From: CAYPTB01 sp964413535
Lineage (GTDB): Bacteria; Planctomycetota; UBA1135; GCA-002686595
Length of the DNA: 64,000 nucleotides
Assembly: GCA_964413535.1 (NCBI GenBank)
Contig: CAYPTB010000041.1
Location: 1-64,000 of the forward strand
Direction: 5' to 3'
In this document: in pieces, positions 7,748 to 16,451 of the stretch
Position numbering within the stretch: position 1 is the stretch's first letter
How the letters are laid out: every line of letters starts with the position of its first letter
The notes under the pieces: generated by a model
What the model was told of the DNA's origin: nothing
Databases searched by the model: none
What the model saw: the letters and a program-made list of their open reading frames with translations, nothing else
Made by a program: the position numbers and the translations under genes

Positions 7748-8788
7748 TCAGGCGACGGGCCGGCCTTCCATCTCCTCGGGCTCGAAGCCGTCGAGCGTCT
7801 CGAGCAGGTGCAGCGCGCGCGCGCGGATGCGTCGCTCGAGACGGCGCAGCTCGTCGTCGGCGCCGGGACCGAGCTGCACCTGCCCACCGGCGATGGTGCC
7901 GTGTCCACCGAAGGATCCCTCGCCGCGCAGGATCCGTTCGAGCAAGGGGTAGGCGGGACGGTGCTTGGTGCGCAGCGAGACGTAGTACGTGCCCTCGTTC
8001 GCTCCGCCGCACAAGGACCAATGGCAGTTCTCCATCCGCAGGAAGAAGTCCGCCATCTCCGCGATCGTCCCGGGGTTGGTGACGTCCCCGAGCAGGGCCG
8101 CCACCAGCGATCCGTAGCGCTTCGCGTGCCGCAACGCCGAGCTGAGCTCGCGGTAATAGTCTTGGGGTAACGGCGGCCGCTGGATGCGCGCGAGCTGCGC
8201 CTTGTCCGCGCGACGCAAGGTGGCGTAGTACGCCTCCTCGTCGAGCGGGCTGACGGCGTGCGCTAGGTCGGACGTGTCGAAGCGCACGCCGCAGAACAAG
8301 CTCGTCGCGGCGTGTGTGTCGAGCTCGATCCCGGACTCGCGCACGTACTCGTAGACGAGGCTCGACGTGGCTCCCACCTCGGGGCGCACGTCCCAGTGCG
8401 GGACCGGGGCCGGGGGACCCTTGGGATGGGGTTGGTGGTGGTCGATGACGGCGAACAGCGGAACGTCGGGGGGGACCTCCGTGTGGCCGAAGCCGGGCTG
8501 CGTGTCGACCAGCACCACGCCCGAGAACGCACTCCTGTCGAGGGTTGCGTAGTCGGCGAAGCGCAGCCCGAGCTCGCGCACCATCGCGACGTTCTCGGCG
8601 CGCTGGATGCGTCCGCGGGTGGCGACCTCCGCCTCGCGCGCGAAGCCGCGCTCGAGCAGGTAACGCACGCCGACCAGCGCCCCGAGCGCGTCGGGATCGG
8701 GGCTCTGGTGCGTGAGGATCAGGAGCCGCCCGCCGGCCTCGCGCGCGAGGACGCGCGCGAGATTCGAGTAGGCATCCGTGCCGTTCAA
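7748..8788 (-). CDS. DHH/DHHA1 family phosphoesterase (NrnA/GdpP-type fold)
   Basis: The 346-residue protein has a DHH domain with the metal-binding motifs HQSPDPDALGA (about 27-37), VLVDTQPG (about 92), IDHHQPH (about 115) and GVRFDTSDL (about 165). The C-terminal DHHA1 domain shows GGHGTIAGGQV. Proteins of this class degrade short RNA, pAp or cyclic dinucleotides with Mn2+. Which one applies here cannot be read from sequence; the DPD variant of the first motif is common in less studied members. There is no membrane segment, PAS or GGDEF domain, which argues against GdpP. It starts with ATG at 8788 and ends 29 bp before thiD. Confidence 0.87.
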   Translation of the reverse strand: MNGTDAYSNLARVLAREAGGRLLILTHQSPDPDALGALVGVRYLLERGFAREAEVATRGRIQRAENVAMVRELGLRFADYATLDRSAFSGVVLVDTQPGFGHTEVPPDVPLFAVIDHHQPHPKGPPAPVPHWDVRPEVGATSSLVYEYVRESGIELDTHAATSLFCGVRFDTSDLAHAVSPLDEEAYYATLRRADKAQLARIQRPPLPQDYYRELSSALRHAKRYGSLVAALLGDVTNPGTIAEMADFFLRMENCHWSLCGGANEGTYYVSLRTKHRPAYPLLERILRGEGSFGGHGTIAGGQVQLGPGADDELRRLERRIRARALHLLETLDGFEPEEMEGRPVA

Positions 8789-8830
8789 CGGATCTCCGGG
8801 AGGCCGATTTCGTTCAGCGCGCCGCGCGGA

Positions 8831-9820
8831 TCAGTATCCGAGATCCGACAGGAACTGGATGCTGCCGAGGATCTCGGCCCGCCCGTGACGCGGATGGAGC
8901 TCGATGACGCGCTCTGCATCGCGCGGAACGTAGCCCGCGAGGAGCTTGAAGTCGACCTCGCCCAGACCGGGAGGCATCTCGGCCTCGTCCTCGGCCGCGT
9001 CCTGGAGGTGGACGCCCAACATTCGAGGCGCGAAAGCCTCCAACCACTGACCGTCGTCCTCGAGCCCCCGGCGGCTGCGCAGGTGGACGTGGCCGACGTC
9101 GTGCCAGTAGCCGAGGCCCTTCCCCACTAGGTCGTCGAGCACCCATCCCATGGCCTCGAACCCGAGCAGGTCGTCGAGATCCGACCCGGGCTCGATGGCG
9201 AACCGAACCTCGGGCGATTCGTTCGCGAGGGTGTGAATCGATCGGCACAGGTGCTCGACCTGGCGCTGTCCGCGCTTCTGGACCTCGGACGCGAAGTCGC
9301 GCATGTCCTGGCGGACTTCGTCGCTCTTCTCGCCGTTGTAGAGCCGTGATTCGAGCTTGCGCGCCCGTTCGCGGAGCTCGGGACTCTCGATCTTGCCCCC
9401 GCGCAGCACCACCGTCGGGCAACCCCACGCCTTCGCCAGGCGCACGTGGCGCCGGATCGAGTTCAGGGCGCGCTCGCGCTCCGCATCGGTCAGGCTTCCG
9501 AGGTTGTCGACCGCGAGTTGACCCGTGTTGCTGTCCCGGCAGCCGGCCACGAGCGAGCGGATCGCCACCGAGGTCTCGCGCTTCGACTCCTCGAGACCGT
9601 CCATGCTCGGGGGCGAATCCGAGCGTCCGAGCTCGATGCGCCGGAACCCCATCGCGACCGAGGCGAAGATCTGGTCCTCGATCGAAGTGAGCCGCGAACC
9701 GAAGCACGCGGTCGAGAGGACGTAATCGTTGGGGATCCCAGGGGCCGTCACGTCTTGCGGGAAAGAGGGGAGACGCGGAGGAGTGGACCGAAGGGCAAGC
9801 TGTCGAGCCGTGGAAAACAT
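8831..9820 (-). CDS. sugar phosphate isomerase/epimerase-like TIM-barrel protein
   Basis: The product has the AP-endonuclease-2/xylose-isomerase-like TIM-barrel pattern. Strand one is YVLSTACFGSRL, followed by GFRRIELG. An AIEPGSDLDDLL segment, GYWHDVGHVHLRS and MLGVHLQDA supply the Glu, His and Asp that bind the metal in this family, and IELHPRH lies near the end. Reaction and substrate cannot be assigned. ATG at 9820 gives 329 residues. The alternative GTG at 9754 would remove an N-terminal stretch that is not part of the barrel; neither has a good ribosome binding site. It lies between purB and the DHH gene on the same strand, with 42 bp to the latter. Confidence 0.75.
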   Translation of the reverse strand: MFSTARQLALRSTPPRLPSFPQDVTAPGIPNDYVLSTACFGSRLTSIEDQIFASVAMGFRRIELGRSDSPPSMDGLEESKRETSVAIRSLVAGCRDSNTGQLAVDNLGSLTDAERERALNSIRRHVRLAKAWGCPTVVLRGGKIESPELRERARKLESRLYNGEKSDEVRQDMRDFASEVQKRGQRQVEHLCRSIHTLANESPEVRFAIEPGSDLDDLLGFEAMGWVLDDLVGKGLGYWHDVGHVHLRSRRGLEDDGQWLEAFAPRMLGVHLQDAAEDEAEMPPGLGEVDFKLLAGYVPRDAERVIELHPRHGRAEILGSIQFLSDLGY

Positions 9821-9956
9821 ACCCCGGCGCGAGGGTCGGAGCCGACCCGTCGCCGGAGCGCCGCGCGGCGCGGGCGTCGCGCGACCCTCTCCGGGGCTCG
9901 GCCGTGATAGCAAAACGGCGCTTCTCCCGTTCGAACCCGGCGCACGGGGAAGCCCG

Positions 9957-11393
9957 TCAGACGCGGATTTCCGCCGCGGCGGAGGCCAGGTCCGCCCGCG
10001 CGGCGAGCAAGGGATCGACCTCGCCCTCCACGTACTCGAGCACCTGCTCGGGGGCGCGGCCCACGTAGCGCGCGCCGTCGAGCAGTTCCGCCAAGCGCCC
10101 TTTCAACGCGGCGAAACGCGGATCGGCGGCGAGGATCTCGCGCAGCGGGTTGCGCTCGCCGCGGTGGATGGCCTCCGAGGCGCTCCGGCTCGCGGCGCGG
10201 ATCGCCTCGTGGACGTCCTGGCGGTCGGCGCCGGCCTTCACCGCCTCCAGCATCAGCGCTTCGGAGGCGAGGAACGGCAGCTCCTCGTCGAGGTTCCGCC
10301 GCACGACCGCCGGGTGGACCACGAGGTTCCCGGCGACGTTCTGGTAGAGCATCAGCACGGCGTCCGTCGCCAGGAACATCTCGGGCACGGCCACGCGGCG
10401 GTTGGCCGAGTCGTCCAGCGTGCGCTCGAACCACTGGTTGGCCGCCGTGTGCGCGAGGTTGTCGAGGGCCGAGATCACGAGCCGCGCGAGGGAGCACATG
10501 CGCTCGCAGCGCATCGGGTTGCGCTTCCACGGCATGGCCGAGGAGCCGATCTGCTTCGCCTCGAAGGGCTCCTCGAGCTCGCGCCTCCCGGAGGAGAGCC
10601 GCACGTCGGTCGCGAATTTGTGCGCGGACTGACAGATCGACGACAGGACCTGTCCGACCCGGAAGTCGAGCCGCCGCGGGTAGGTCTGACCCGTGACGCC
10701 GAAGGTGCGCTCGAAGCCCATCTTCGCGGTGACGCGCCGGTCGAGCTCGCGCACCTTCTCGTGGTCGCCGTCGAAGAGCTCGAGGAAGGAGGCCTGCGTG
10801 CCGGTCGTGCCCTTGACGCCGCGGAAACGCACCGACGCGGCCGCGTGCTCGAGGTCGTGGAGGTCGAAGACGAGGTCCTGCAACCACAGGCACGCGCGCT
10901 TGCCCACGGTCGTGGCCTGCGCCGGCTGATAGTGCGTCAGACCGAGCGTCGGGAGCGAGCGCCATTCGAGGGCGAAGCTGCGCAGCGCCCGAATCACCTC
11001 GCACAGCCGCCGGCGCAGGATCGCGAGCCCCTCGCGCAGACAAACGAGCTCGGTGTTGTCCCCCACGAAGCACGAGGTCGCGCCCAGGTGGATGATCGGT
11101 CGCGCCTTCGGACACACTTCGCCCCAAGCGTGCACGTGCGCCATCACGTCGTGGCGCAACTCCTTCTCGTAGCGCGCGGCCGCCGCGTAGTCGACGTCGT
11201 CCTGGTGCGCGCGCAGCTCGTCGAGCTGCTCGTCGGTGATGTCCAGCCCGAGCTCCTGCTCGCCCTCCGCGAGCGCGATCCAGAGCTTGCGCCAGGTCGT
11301 GAACTTCTTGTCGTCCGAGAAGACGTAGCGCATCTCGCTCGACGCGTAACGGGTCGCCAGCGGGCTCTCGTAGCTCGTTCTGCGCTCGCCCAT
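9957..11393 (-). CDS. purB: adenylosuccinate lyase
   Basis: PurB catalyses two fumarate-releasing steps in purine synthesis, on SAICAR and on adenylosuccinate. The 478-residue product has the fumarase/aspartase superfamily signature GSSAMPWKRNP on the flexible active-site loop, HLGATSCFVGDN with the conserved His/Thr region near residue 105, and LTHYQPAQATTVGKR with the catalytic His near 155. Its length and the DVRLSSGRRELEEPF segment are closer to the longer vertebrate-like and planctomycete/actinobacterial form than to short B. subtilis PurB. ATG at 11393 is chosen over GTG at 11399. The gene follows vanZ by 12 bp and is probably in the same transcript. Confidence 0.95.
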   Translation of the reverse strand: MGERRTSYESPLATRYASSEMRYVFSDDKKFTTWRKLWIALAEGEQELGLDITDEQLDELRAHQDDVDYAAAARYEKELRHDVMAHVHAWGEVCPKARPIIHLGATSCFVGDNTELVCLREGLAILRRRLCEVIRALRSFALEWRSLPTLGLTHYQPAQATTVGKRACLWLQDLVFDLHDLEHAAASVRFRGVKGTTGTQASFLELFDGDHEKVRELDRRVTAKMGFERTFGVTGQTYPRRLDFRVGQVLSSICQSAHKFATDVRLSSGRRELEEPFEAKQIGSSAMPWKRNPMRCERMCSLARLVISALDNLAHTAANQWFERTLDDSANRRVAVPEMFLATDAVLMLYQNVAGNLVVHPAVVRRNLDEELPFLASEALMLEAVKAGADRQDVHEAIRAASRSASEAIHRGERNPLREILAADPRFAALKGRLAELLDGARYVGRAPEQVLEYVEGEVDPLLAARADLASAAAEIRV

Positions 11394-11405
11394 CGGCACA
11401 GGATA

Positions 11406-11951
11406 TCAGGCCCAGGTCGCGAGCGCGGCGGCGCCGAGCGCGAGGGCGAGACCGGCGCCGAAGCGCGCGGCCACCGATGCTCGCGTCGCGGTCGGCTGCG
11501 CCACGCGCGCAGCGACGGCGACCACCCACGCGGCGGCGACGCCGTCCGTGAGCCAATCGAAGAACGACGGCGAGCGCCCGGTGAAGGATTGATGCCACTC
11601 GTCGAGCGCTCCGTAGAGCGCGACGGCGAGGACGATCAGGGCCGAGTTCCTGCGCGTGAGCTCCGGCCAACCGCTCGGCGCCGAACCCGCGGGGTCGCGC
11701 TCGCGCGGCGCGCGCGGGAGCGCCAGGACGAGCCACAGCGCGAGCAAACCGAACAGCACGACGTGGAAGGCGTTGCTCGCGAAGGCCCACAGACCGCCGC
11801 GCGGCACCCTGTCGAGCGTCTGGCTCGACAGGATCCAGATCAGACCCGCCCAAGCCGTCGCCAGCGAGGCTCCGAGGGCTCGCGAGATCGAGAAGAGCCT
11901 CGCCGCGATCCAACGCAGGAGTCCCGTTCGCGGGGCTTCGTCCACACTCAC
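11406..11951 (-). CDS. VanZ-like family membrane protein
   Basis: The 181-residue protein has four to five transmembrane helices. The VanZ-like motif is clear: helix one ends in IWILSSQTL, followed by NAFHVVLFGLLALWL, then LYGALDEWHQSFTGRSPSFFDWLTDGVAA. The conserved DE(W/I)HQ...PGR..s..D..aD pattern is present. VanZ proteins are linked to low-level teicoplanin resistance in enterococci, but most homologues have unknown envelope roles. GTG at 11951 overlaps the stop of the anti-sigma gene as GTGA, so translation is coupled. The longer upstream reading frame is discarded because it lies in the preceding gene. Confidence 0.85.
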   Translation of the reverse strand: MSVDEAPRTGLLRWIAARLFSISRALGASLATAWAGLIWILSSQTLDRVPRGGLWAFASNAFHVVLFGLLALWLVLALPRAPRERDPAGSAPSGWPELTRRNSALIVLAVALYGALDEWHQSFTGRSPSFFDWLTDGVAAAWVVAVAARVAQPTATRASVAARFGAGLALALGAAALATWA

Positions 11952-12397
11952 CGGTACCGCTCGCGCACGGCCGTGATGCACAAGCCCTTGCCGTCGGCGC
12001 TCTTCGTGACGTCGAGGCGATCGACGGTCGTGCGCATCAGGTAGAGCCCGCGTCCGCGGTCGTCCTCGAGGTCGGGGAGCTCGCTCTTCGACAAGAGGTC
12101 GCGAAAGCGCTTCGGGTCGCCTCCACCCTCGTCGGAGACCGCGAGCCGCCAACTTCCGGGAAGGACGTCGAGCTCCATGAGCATGCCCACGCCGTTCACG
12201 AGCTGACTCTCGTCCAGCGCCGCACCTCCGCCGCCGTGATCGACCGCGTTCGACAGGAGCTCGGAGGCGACCAAGACGAGCCGGTCGCGCTCGGTCTCGG
12301 GCATACCGTTCAGTCGCGCGAAGTGCCGCACCATGTGCCGCGCGACACGCACCGCCTCGTGGGTCGCGGGCAGCTCGAGCCGTACGACGTGGTTCAC
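11948..12397 (-). CDS. RsbW/SpoIIAB-like ATP-binding regulator
   Basis: The 149-residue protein is a single HATPase_c_2 domain. It has the N-box ELLSNAVDHGG (about 47-57), the ADP-binding DEGGG region (VSDEGGG, about 95), and the G-box DRGRGLYLMRTTVDRL (about 115-130). Proteins of this type act as anti-sigma factors and Ser kinases for anti-anti-sigma partners, or in chemotaxis-like phosphatase switches. No sigma factor or STAS gene is adjacent, so the target is unknown. GTG at 12397 overlaps the nadC stop (GTGA) and its own stop overlaps the vanZ start (GTGA), giving a chain of coupled genes. Confidence 0.85.
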   Translation of the reverse strand: MNHVVRLELPATHEAVRVARHMVRHFARLNGMPETERDRLVLVASELLSNAVDHGGGGAALDESQLVNGVGMLMELDVLPGSWRLAVSDEGGGDPKRFRDLLSKSELPDLEDDRGRGLYLMRTTVDRLDVTKSADGKGLCITAVRERYR

Positions 12398-13338
12398 GCT
12401 TCTCGCTCCGAGCACTCCAAGCCGAAGGACATATCGAGCGCGGGAGCGGAGTGCGTGAGGGCGCCGACGGAGATTCGGTCGACGCCGCTCGCCGCGTAGG
12501 CGGCGACGTTCTCGAGGTCGATGCCCCCCGAGGCCTCGAGCAACACGGTCTTCCCGGCGCGCTGCGCTTCCCCGCGCAGGATCGGGCACAGCCGCGCGAG
12601 CTCCTCGGGTGCGAGGTTGTCGAGCAGGATCACGTCGGCGCCCGCGCGCGCGGCCGCCCGCGCCTCGGACTCGTCGCGCGCCTCGGCCGTCACGCGCAGC
12701 CCCGGATGGCGCGTCCGGAGCGCACGCACGAGTTCTTCGAGCGGGCGCCCGGCGAGATCGAGATGGTTGTCCTTGAGCATCGCCTCGTCGAACAAGCCGA
12801 AGCGGTGGTTCACTCCGCCCCCGCAGCGCACGGCGTACTTCTCGAGCGCGCGCAACCCCGGCGTCGTCTTGCGCGTGTCGAGGATCGCGACGCGCGGCCC
12901 GGCGCGCGCGACGAAGGCCGCCGTCAGGGTCGCGGTGCCGGAGAGGCGCTGCACGAGGTTCAGCGCCGTGCGCTCGCCCGTGAGCAGCGCACGCGCGGGG
13001 CCGACGACGCGCACGAGCGCCTGCCCGGGCCGCACGGGCTCGCCGTCCCGCGCCGAGAACTCGGCCGCGCACTGCGAAGTGAGCCGCTCGAAGACGCGCG
13101 CAAAGACCGTCGAGCCGGCCAGCGTTCCAGCGGCGCGCGCGTAGAGCGTCCCCGACGCCCGGCGGCCCGGGGGAACGACGCACTCGGTCGTGACGTCGCC
13201 GGCACCGATGTCCTCGGCGAGCGCACGATCGAGGATCCGATCGAGGTCCGCCGGATCGAGTCCGTCCCCGGCGGCGCTCGCCCTGGCTCGAGTCGACGAC
13301 AGAGCGTCCCTACCCGTCTCTTCGGTACCGAGTTCCAA
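12394..13338 (-). CDS. nadC: quinolinate phosphoribosyltransferase (carboxylating)
   Basis: NadC makes nicotinate mononucleotide from quinolinate and PRPP in de novo NAD synthesis. The sequence shows DLDRILDRALAEDIGAGDVTT at the N terminus, ERTALNLVQRLSGTAT, ILDTRKTTPGLRALEKYAV, CGGGVNHRFGLFDEAMLKDNHL, ILLDNLAPEEL and LEASGGIDLENVAAYAASGVD. These are all expected family motifs, including the Arg/Lys residues that bind both substrates. TTG at 13338 would give 314 residues; the family usually starts near the DLDRIL segment, so the true start may be further in. No nadA or nadB is adjacent. Confidence 0.95.
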   Translation of the reverse strand: MELGTEETGRDALSSTRARASAAGDGLDPADLDRILDRALAEDIGAGDVTTECVVPPGRRASGTLYARAAGTLAGSTVFARVFERLTSQCAAEFSARDGEPVRPGQALVRVVGPARALLTGERTALNLVQRLSGTATLTAAFVARAGPRVAILDTRKTTPGLRALEKYAVRCGGGVNHRFGLFDEAMLKDNHLDLAGRPLEELVRALRTRHPGLRVTAEARDESEARAAARAGADVILLDNLAPEELARLCPILRGEAQRAGKTVLLEASGGIDLENVAAYAASGVDRISVGALTHSAPALDMSFGLECSEREA

Positions 13339-13374
13339 AGTCAGGAGCCGAGTCTACACGAGCGCCGCCCCGGG

Positions 13375-13794
13375 TCACGGATCCGCCTGCGCCGCTCGCC
13401 GGAGCACCAAGTCTTCTCGCGCGAGCGGGACCGGCTGAGTCGGCCGGGCGCGCCGTGCTCCCAGCGCGGCTGCGACGCCGTCGCGCGTGACGTCTCCGAT
13501 CCCGCGCACGCCGTCGAGCAAGAGCGGTCCGTCCGCCGGATCGTGTTCCCAGCGCGCGCGGACGATCGCGTTGGCGCGCCGGTCTCCGATCGCGGGAAGC
13601 CGGCGCAGGGCGCGCACGCCGGCCTGCTCGAGGTCGAGCGCCGTCGCAGAGAGTTCGCTGGCGCAGGCCGGCGGCACGCGCGGCGCTCGCTCCTGGTTCC
13701 GCGCGACGAGGGAACCGCCGAGGATGCCCGCGACGAGCCAGGCCCAGACGGGTTGGCGCGCCGCGCCCTTCGCAGCCTCGGCGGCCTGGTCCAC
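13375..13794 (-). CDS. ComEA-like helix-hairpin-helix protein with one membrane anchor
   Basis: The proposed 139-residue protein has a short cytosolic N terminus, one transmembrane helix (about residues 16-34, PVWAWLVAGILGGSLVA) and a C-terminal pair of helix-hairpin-helix motifs: ALRRLPAIGDRRANAIVRAR and GVRGIGDVTRDGVAAAL. This resembles ComEA-type proteins, in which a membrane-anchored HhH domain binds DNA outside the inner membrane during uptake. No comEC is nearby. GTG at 13794 is selected because it follows the MinD-like stop by 31 bp; the longer open frame would overlap that gene. The C terminus is basic, which fits DNA binding. Confidence 0.7.
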   Translation of the reverse strand: MDQAAEAAKGAARQPVWAWLVAGILGGSLVARNQERAPRVPPACASELSATALDLEQAGVRALRRLPAIGDRRANAIVRARWEHDPADGPLLLDGVRGIGDVTRDGVAAALGARRARPTQPVPLAREDLVLRRAAQADP

Positions 13795-13825
13795 ACGGAG
13801 ACGACGAGCGCGGGGACGCGCGGTT

Positions 13826-14791
13826 TCAGCGCTCCGCGGCGAAACGAGTCGAGAATCCCAAACCCTCGACCAGCACCCGGCCCATGCCGCGCGGCTCGCG
13901 CTCCGACAGACGCTCGAGGACTCGAACGCACAGACGGCGCAGTTGGCCCGACACCACGGCGTGCGGCTCGTGCGCGACGACCGGAGCGCGGTGGTTCCCC
14001 GCGCGACGCACGGCGTTGTCCTCCGGCAGGCTGCCGAGGAACACCGGAGCACGCCCGAGGAAGCGCTCGGAAACGCCCGAGATGCGCTCCGCCGTGCGCC
14101 GGCCGTCCTCGGGCGAATCGGCGCGGTTCACGACCAACATCAGGTTCGCGCCCGGATCCTTCCCGAGCAGGACCTTCATGAAGGCGTACGCGTCGGTCAT
14201 CGCCGTGAGGTCGGGCGTCGTCACGATCAACACGCAGTCGCATGCCGTCGCGAAGCCGATGGTTTGGTCGGAGACGCCGGCGGCGGAATCGACGACGAGG
14301 AAGGCGTAGTCCTGCTCGAGCTTCTCGAGGCTGCAAGCCACGAGATGGAGCTCGTACGACGAGAGCCCCGCCATGCGCGAGACGCCCGAGCCTCCGGAGA
14401 CGAGGTCGAGGCGCGGGCGGCAGGATTGCACGACCCGTTCGACCTCCATGCGACCCTCGACGACGTCGACCATGCTGTGCTCGGGCGAGAGGCCCTGCAG
14501 GATGTGAGCGTTCCCGACGCCCAGATCGGCGTCGAAGACGAGCGTCCTACCGCGCATCGAAAACAGCGCTCCGAGCGAAGCCGTGAGCGCGGACTTCCCG
14601 GTTCCGCCCTTCCCGCTCGCGATGCACAGCGAGCGCGCTCGACTGGTGCTGCTCCGAACTCGCCCGTTGGTTGCAGGCGATGTCGAGTCGCGGTCGGCCG
14701 TCGGAAGGAGGTCTCTCTCGGCGGAGCCCGGTAGAGCTTCCATCCGGCGTTGTGCCAGCCGCAAGAGACTGCGGGCCTGACCCCAGTTCAT
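13826..14791 (-). CDS. MinD/FlhG-like P-loop ATPase
   Basis: The 321-residue protein has a 55-residue N-terminal extension and then a deviant Walker A motif, SGKGGTGKSALT (about 59-70). Switch I/A' is FDADLGVGNAH, and Walker B-like strand FLVVDSAAGVSD follows near 167. That layout is closest to MinD/FlhG (YlxH) ATPases that control flagellum number or position. The N-terminal extension with QARSLLRLAQ recalls the activation helix of FlhG, which stimulates the GTPase FlhF. No flhF, fliA or chemotaxis gene is in the window, so a flagellar role is inference. ATG at 14791 is used. It sits between an unknown gene and the HhH gene. Confidence 0.82.
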   Translation of the reverse strand: MNWGQARSLLRLAQRRMEALPGSAERDLLPTADRDSTSPATNGRVRSSTSRARSLCIASGKGGTGKSALTASLGALFSMRGRTLVFDADLGVGNAHILQGLSPEHSMVDVVEGRMEVERVVQSCRPRLDLVSGGSGVSRMAGLSSYELHLVACSLEKLEQDYAFLVVDSAAGVSDQTIGFATACDCVLIVTTPDLTAMTDAYAFMKVLLGKDPGANLMLVVNRADSPEDGRRTAERISGVSERFLGRAPVFLGSLPEDNAVRRAGNHRAPVVAHEPHAVVSGQLRRLCVRVLERLSEREPRGMGRVLVEGLGFSTRFAAER

Positions 14792-14862
14792 GACCGGAGC
14801 ACGGTTTCGAGCACCGTACCGCGGCTAACCTGCCTCTTTCGAGCTCCCGAGGAAAGGGGTCG

Positions 14863-15774
14863 TCAATCCTGGAAGGCCCGCAACTCTTCCTCCGAGAGGA
14901 TCGTCCCAGCCCCGAGACCCGCGAAGCCCCGCGGCCGCTCCTCCTCTTCTTCGTCGTCGTCGGGGTCGGCGCGGGACCAGGCAGGAGCGGCGACGGCCGC
15001 GGGGGCGGGCGGTCGAGGTGCGGCGCCTTCGTCGCCGCTCGCGTGCGCCCCGAGACAGAGCACGTAGCGCGCGAGCACCTCCTCGACGAAGAAGTCGACC
15101 TGGGCGGTGCTGCGCAGCACGCGCGCCTCGTACTCGGGGGCCACCGCGCCCTGGAGGCGGTCTCCGGCGAGCTCCATGCGCGCGAGATCCCGACCGCGGA
15201 AGCTCCAGGCGACCCGGCCGGCCGCAGCGTGCGTCGAGAGCTCGTCGTCGAGCCGGGCCATCTTCCCCAGGCAGTGCCGCGCGATCCCCACGAGATCGGG
15301 CGAGAGCGAGGCGAGGAAGGCCTTCTCGGATCCGGGGCCCGTCGCGGGAGCACCGCCTCCGACGGCCGCCAGGAACACGTTCTCCCCGCGCGCGCTCTTC
15401 AGGTGGCGCACCTCGTACAGCTCGACCGAGCCCGAGACGAGCGGCCGCAGGCGCTCGGCCACGCCGGCGGCGAAGGCTTGGGCGACGAGCAGGACCCGCG
15501 GAGGCTGGTCCGCGCGCAGGCGCGGCTCCTCGAAGTGCAGGGCGAGCACGCCCTGGTTGTGACGCGCGAAGGCGAGGGCGTCGAATGCGGCCAGCACCGC
15601 CTCGTCGCCGCCGGCCTCGACCAGCAGGACGAAGACCAATCGCCCCGAGCGTTCCATGGCGACCAGGTCGGCGCGGAAGCGCTCGGAGAGCTCGAGGTCG
15701 TGGTCGAGCACCGTGAGGCCCGGGAAGTTCCGAACCAGGGTCGCCTCGAGCGAGGGCAGGCTGGAATCGCTCAT
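14863..15774 (-). CDS. conserved-looking protein of unknown function coupled to ruvC
   Basis: I do not recognise this 303-residue protein. The first 150 residues look like a compact alpha/beta domain (LTVLDHDLELSERF, VFVLLVEAGGDEAVLAAFDAL, VLLVAQAFAAGVAERLRPL, VELYEVRHLKS), a layout similar to restriction-like or NucS-like folds, but no catalytic motif is evident. An alpha-helical middle follows, then a Pro/Ala linker and a strongly acidic run (DPDDDEEEEE) before a C-terminal helix that ends in LSEEELRAFQD. ATG at 15774 overlaps the ruvC stop as ATGA, so translation is coupled to a Holliday-junction resolvase. A DNA-repair link is therefore possible but unproven. Confidence 0.7.
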   Translation of the reverse strand: MSDSSLPSLEATLVRNFPGLTVLDHDLELSERFRADLVAMERSGRLVFVLLVEAGGDEAVLAAFDALAFARHNQGVLALHFEEPRLRADQPPRVLLVAQAFAAGVAERLRPLVSGSVELYEVRHLKSARGENVFLAAVGGGAPATGPGSEKAFLASLSPDLVGIARHCLGKMARLDDELSTHAAAGRVAWSFRGRDLARMELAGDRLQGAVAPEYEARVLRSTAQVDFFVEEVLARYVLCLGAHASGDEGAAPRPPAPAAVAAPAWSRADPDDDEEEEERPRGFAGLGAGTILSEEELRAFQD

Positions 15775-16343
15775 GATCGGGAGATGCTATCGATGTCGAG
15801 GGGTGTACCCGCGCGACGCGCGGCGTCCAGAGCGGGCCGCAGCCCGCGATAGATGTGCGTGAGCGCGACGGCGAGGGCGTCGGTGGCGTCCAGCGCGAGT
15901 CCGAGCGGCGCCTGCCCGAGGGTCGCCTCGACCATCCGCGCGACTTGCTCCTTGCTCGCGACGCCGTTGCCGACGACGGCCTTCTTCACGACCGCGGGCG
16001 GATACTCGCTGACCCCCAGTCCGCGCTGCGCGGCGCTCGCGAGGATCACGCCGCGCCCTTCGCCGATGCGCAGCGCCGAGCGCACGTTCTGCGCCGCGAA
16101 GGCGCTCTCCACGGCGACCGTCGTCGGCAGGAAGCGCTCGAGCAACGCCTCGATCTGGGCCTGGATCCGCGCGAGGCGCTGCGCGATCGGAGCGCGCGCC
16201 GCGGCGCGCACGACGCCGGCCGCGAGCAGCCGCGGCCCGCTCGGGGAGACGACGACGAAACCGTAGCCCACGACCTGCGTTCCGGGATCGACGCCCATGA
16301 CCACCGGCCAGGGTCGAGCGCGCGCGGGGAAAGCTTCGTCCAC
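15771..16343 (-). CDS. ruvC: crossover junction endodeoxyribonuclease RuvC
   Basis: RuvC resolves Holliday junctions with RuvAB. The RNase-H-like fold and its four acidic residues are visible: Asp in VMGVDPGTQVVGYGF, Glu in VAVESAFAAQN, and the Asp pair in ALDATDALAVALTH. Basic DNA-binding residues occur in VVKKAVVGNG. GTG at 16343 gives 190 residues, close to the usual length; ATG at 16298 would leave almost no residues before the first catalytic strand. ruvA and ruvB are absent here. The stop overlaps the next gene, and 108 bp separate this start from divergent ispD. Confidence 0.93.
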   Translation of the reverse strand: MDEAFPARARPWPVVMGVDPGTQVVGYGFVVVSPSGPRLLAAGVVRAAARAPIAQRLARIQAQIEALLERFLPTTVAVESAFAAQNVRSALRIGEGRGVILASAAQRGLGVSEYPPAVVKKAVVGNGVASKEQVARMVEATLGQAPLGLALDATDALAVALTHIYRGLRPALDAARRAGTPLDIDSISRS

Positions 16344-16451
16344 CGGGGCCCAAGCTAGTGTCTCGATCGGGAAATGCACGGGTGCACCGAAGGCGGCGAC
16401 GCGTCCCGGCGGCGCTGGACGCGACCGGGGTCGATCGCCGACCATCTCGCC

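Noticed and set aside
7719..7750. TPP riboswitch before thiD
   Set aside because: Only about 30 bp separate thiD from the previous stop, far too short for a THI element, and no conserved CUGAGA box is seen.
9729..12044. A 771-codon plus-strand frame opposite purB and vanZ
   Set aside because: It is antisense to clear genes and has biased composition (repeated RRG/REP-type strings), as expected from codon-position GC bias.
14760..14800. TGACCCCAG string near the MinD-like start as part of a repeat also seen near 55415
   Set aside because: It is the coding sequence of the N terminus (MNWGQ), and the match with 55415 is too short to rise above chance.
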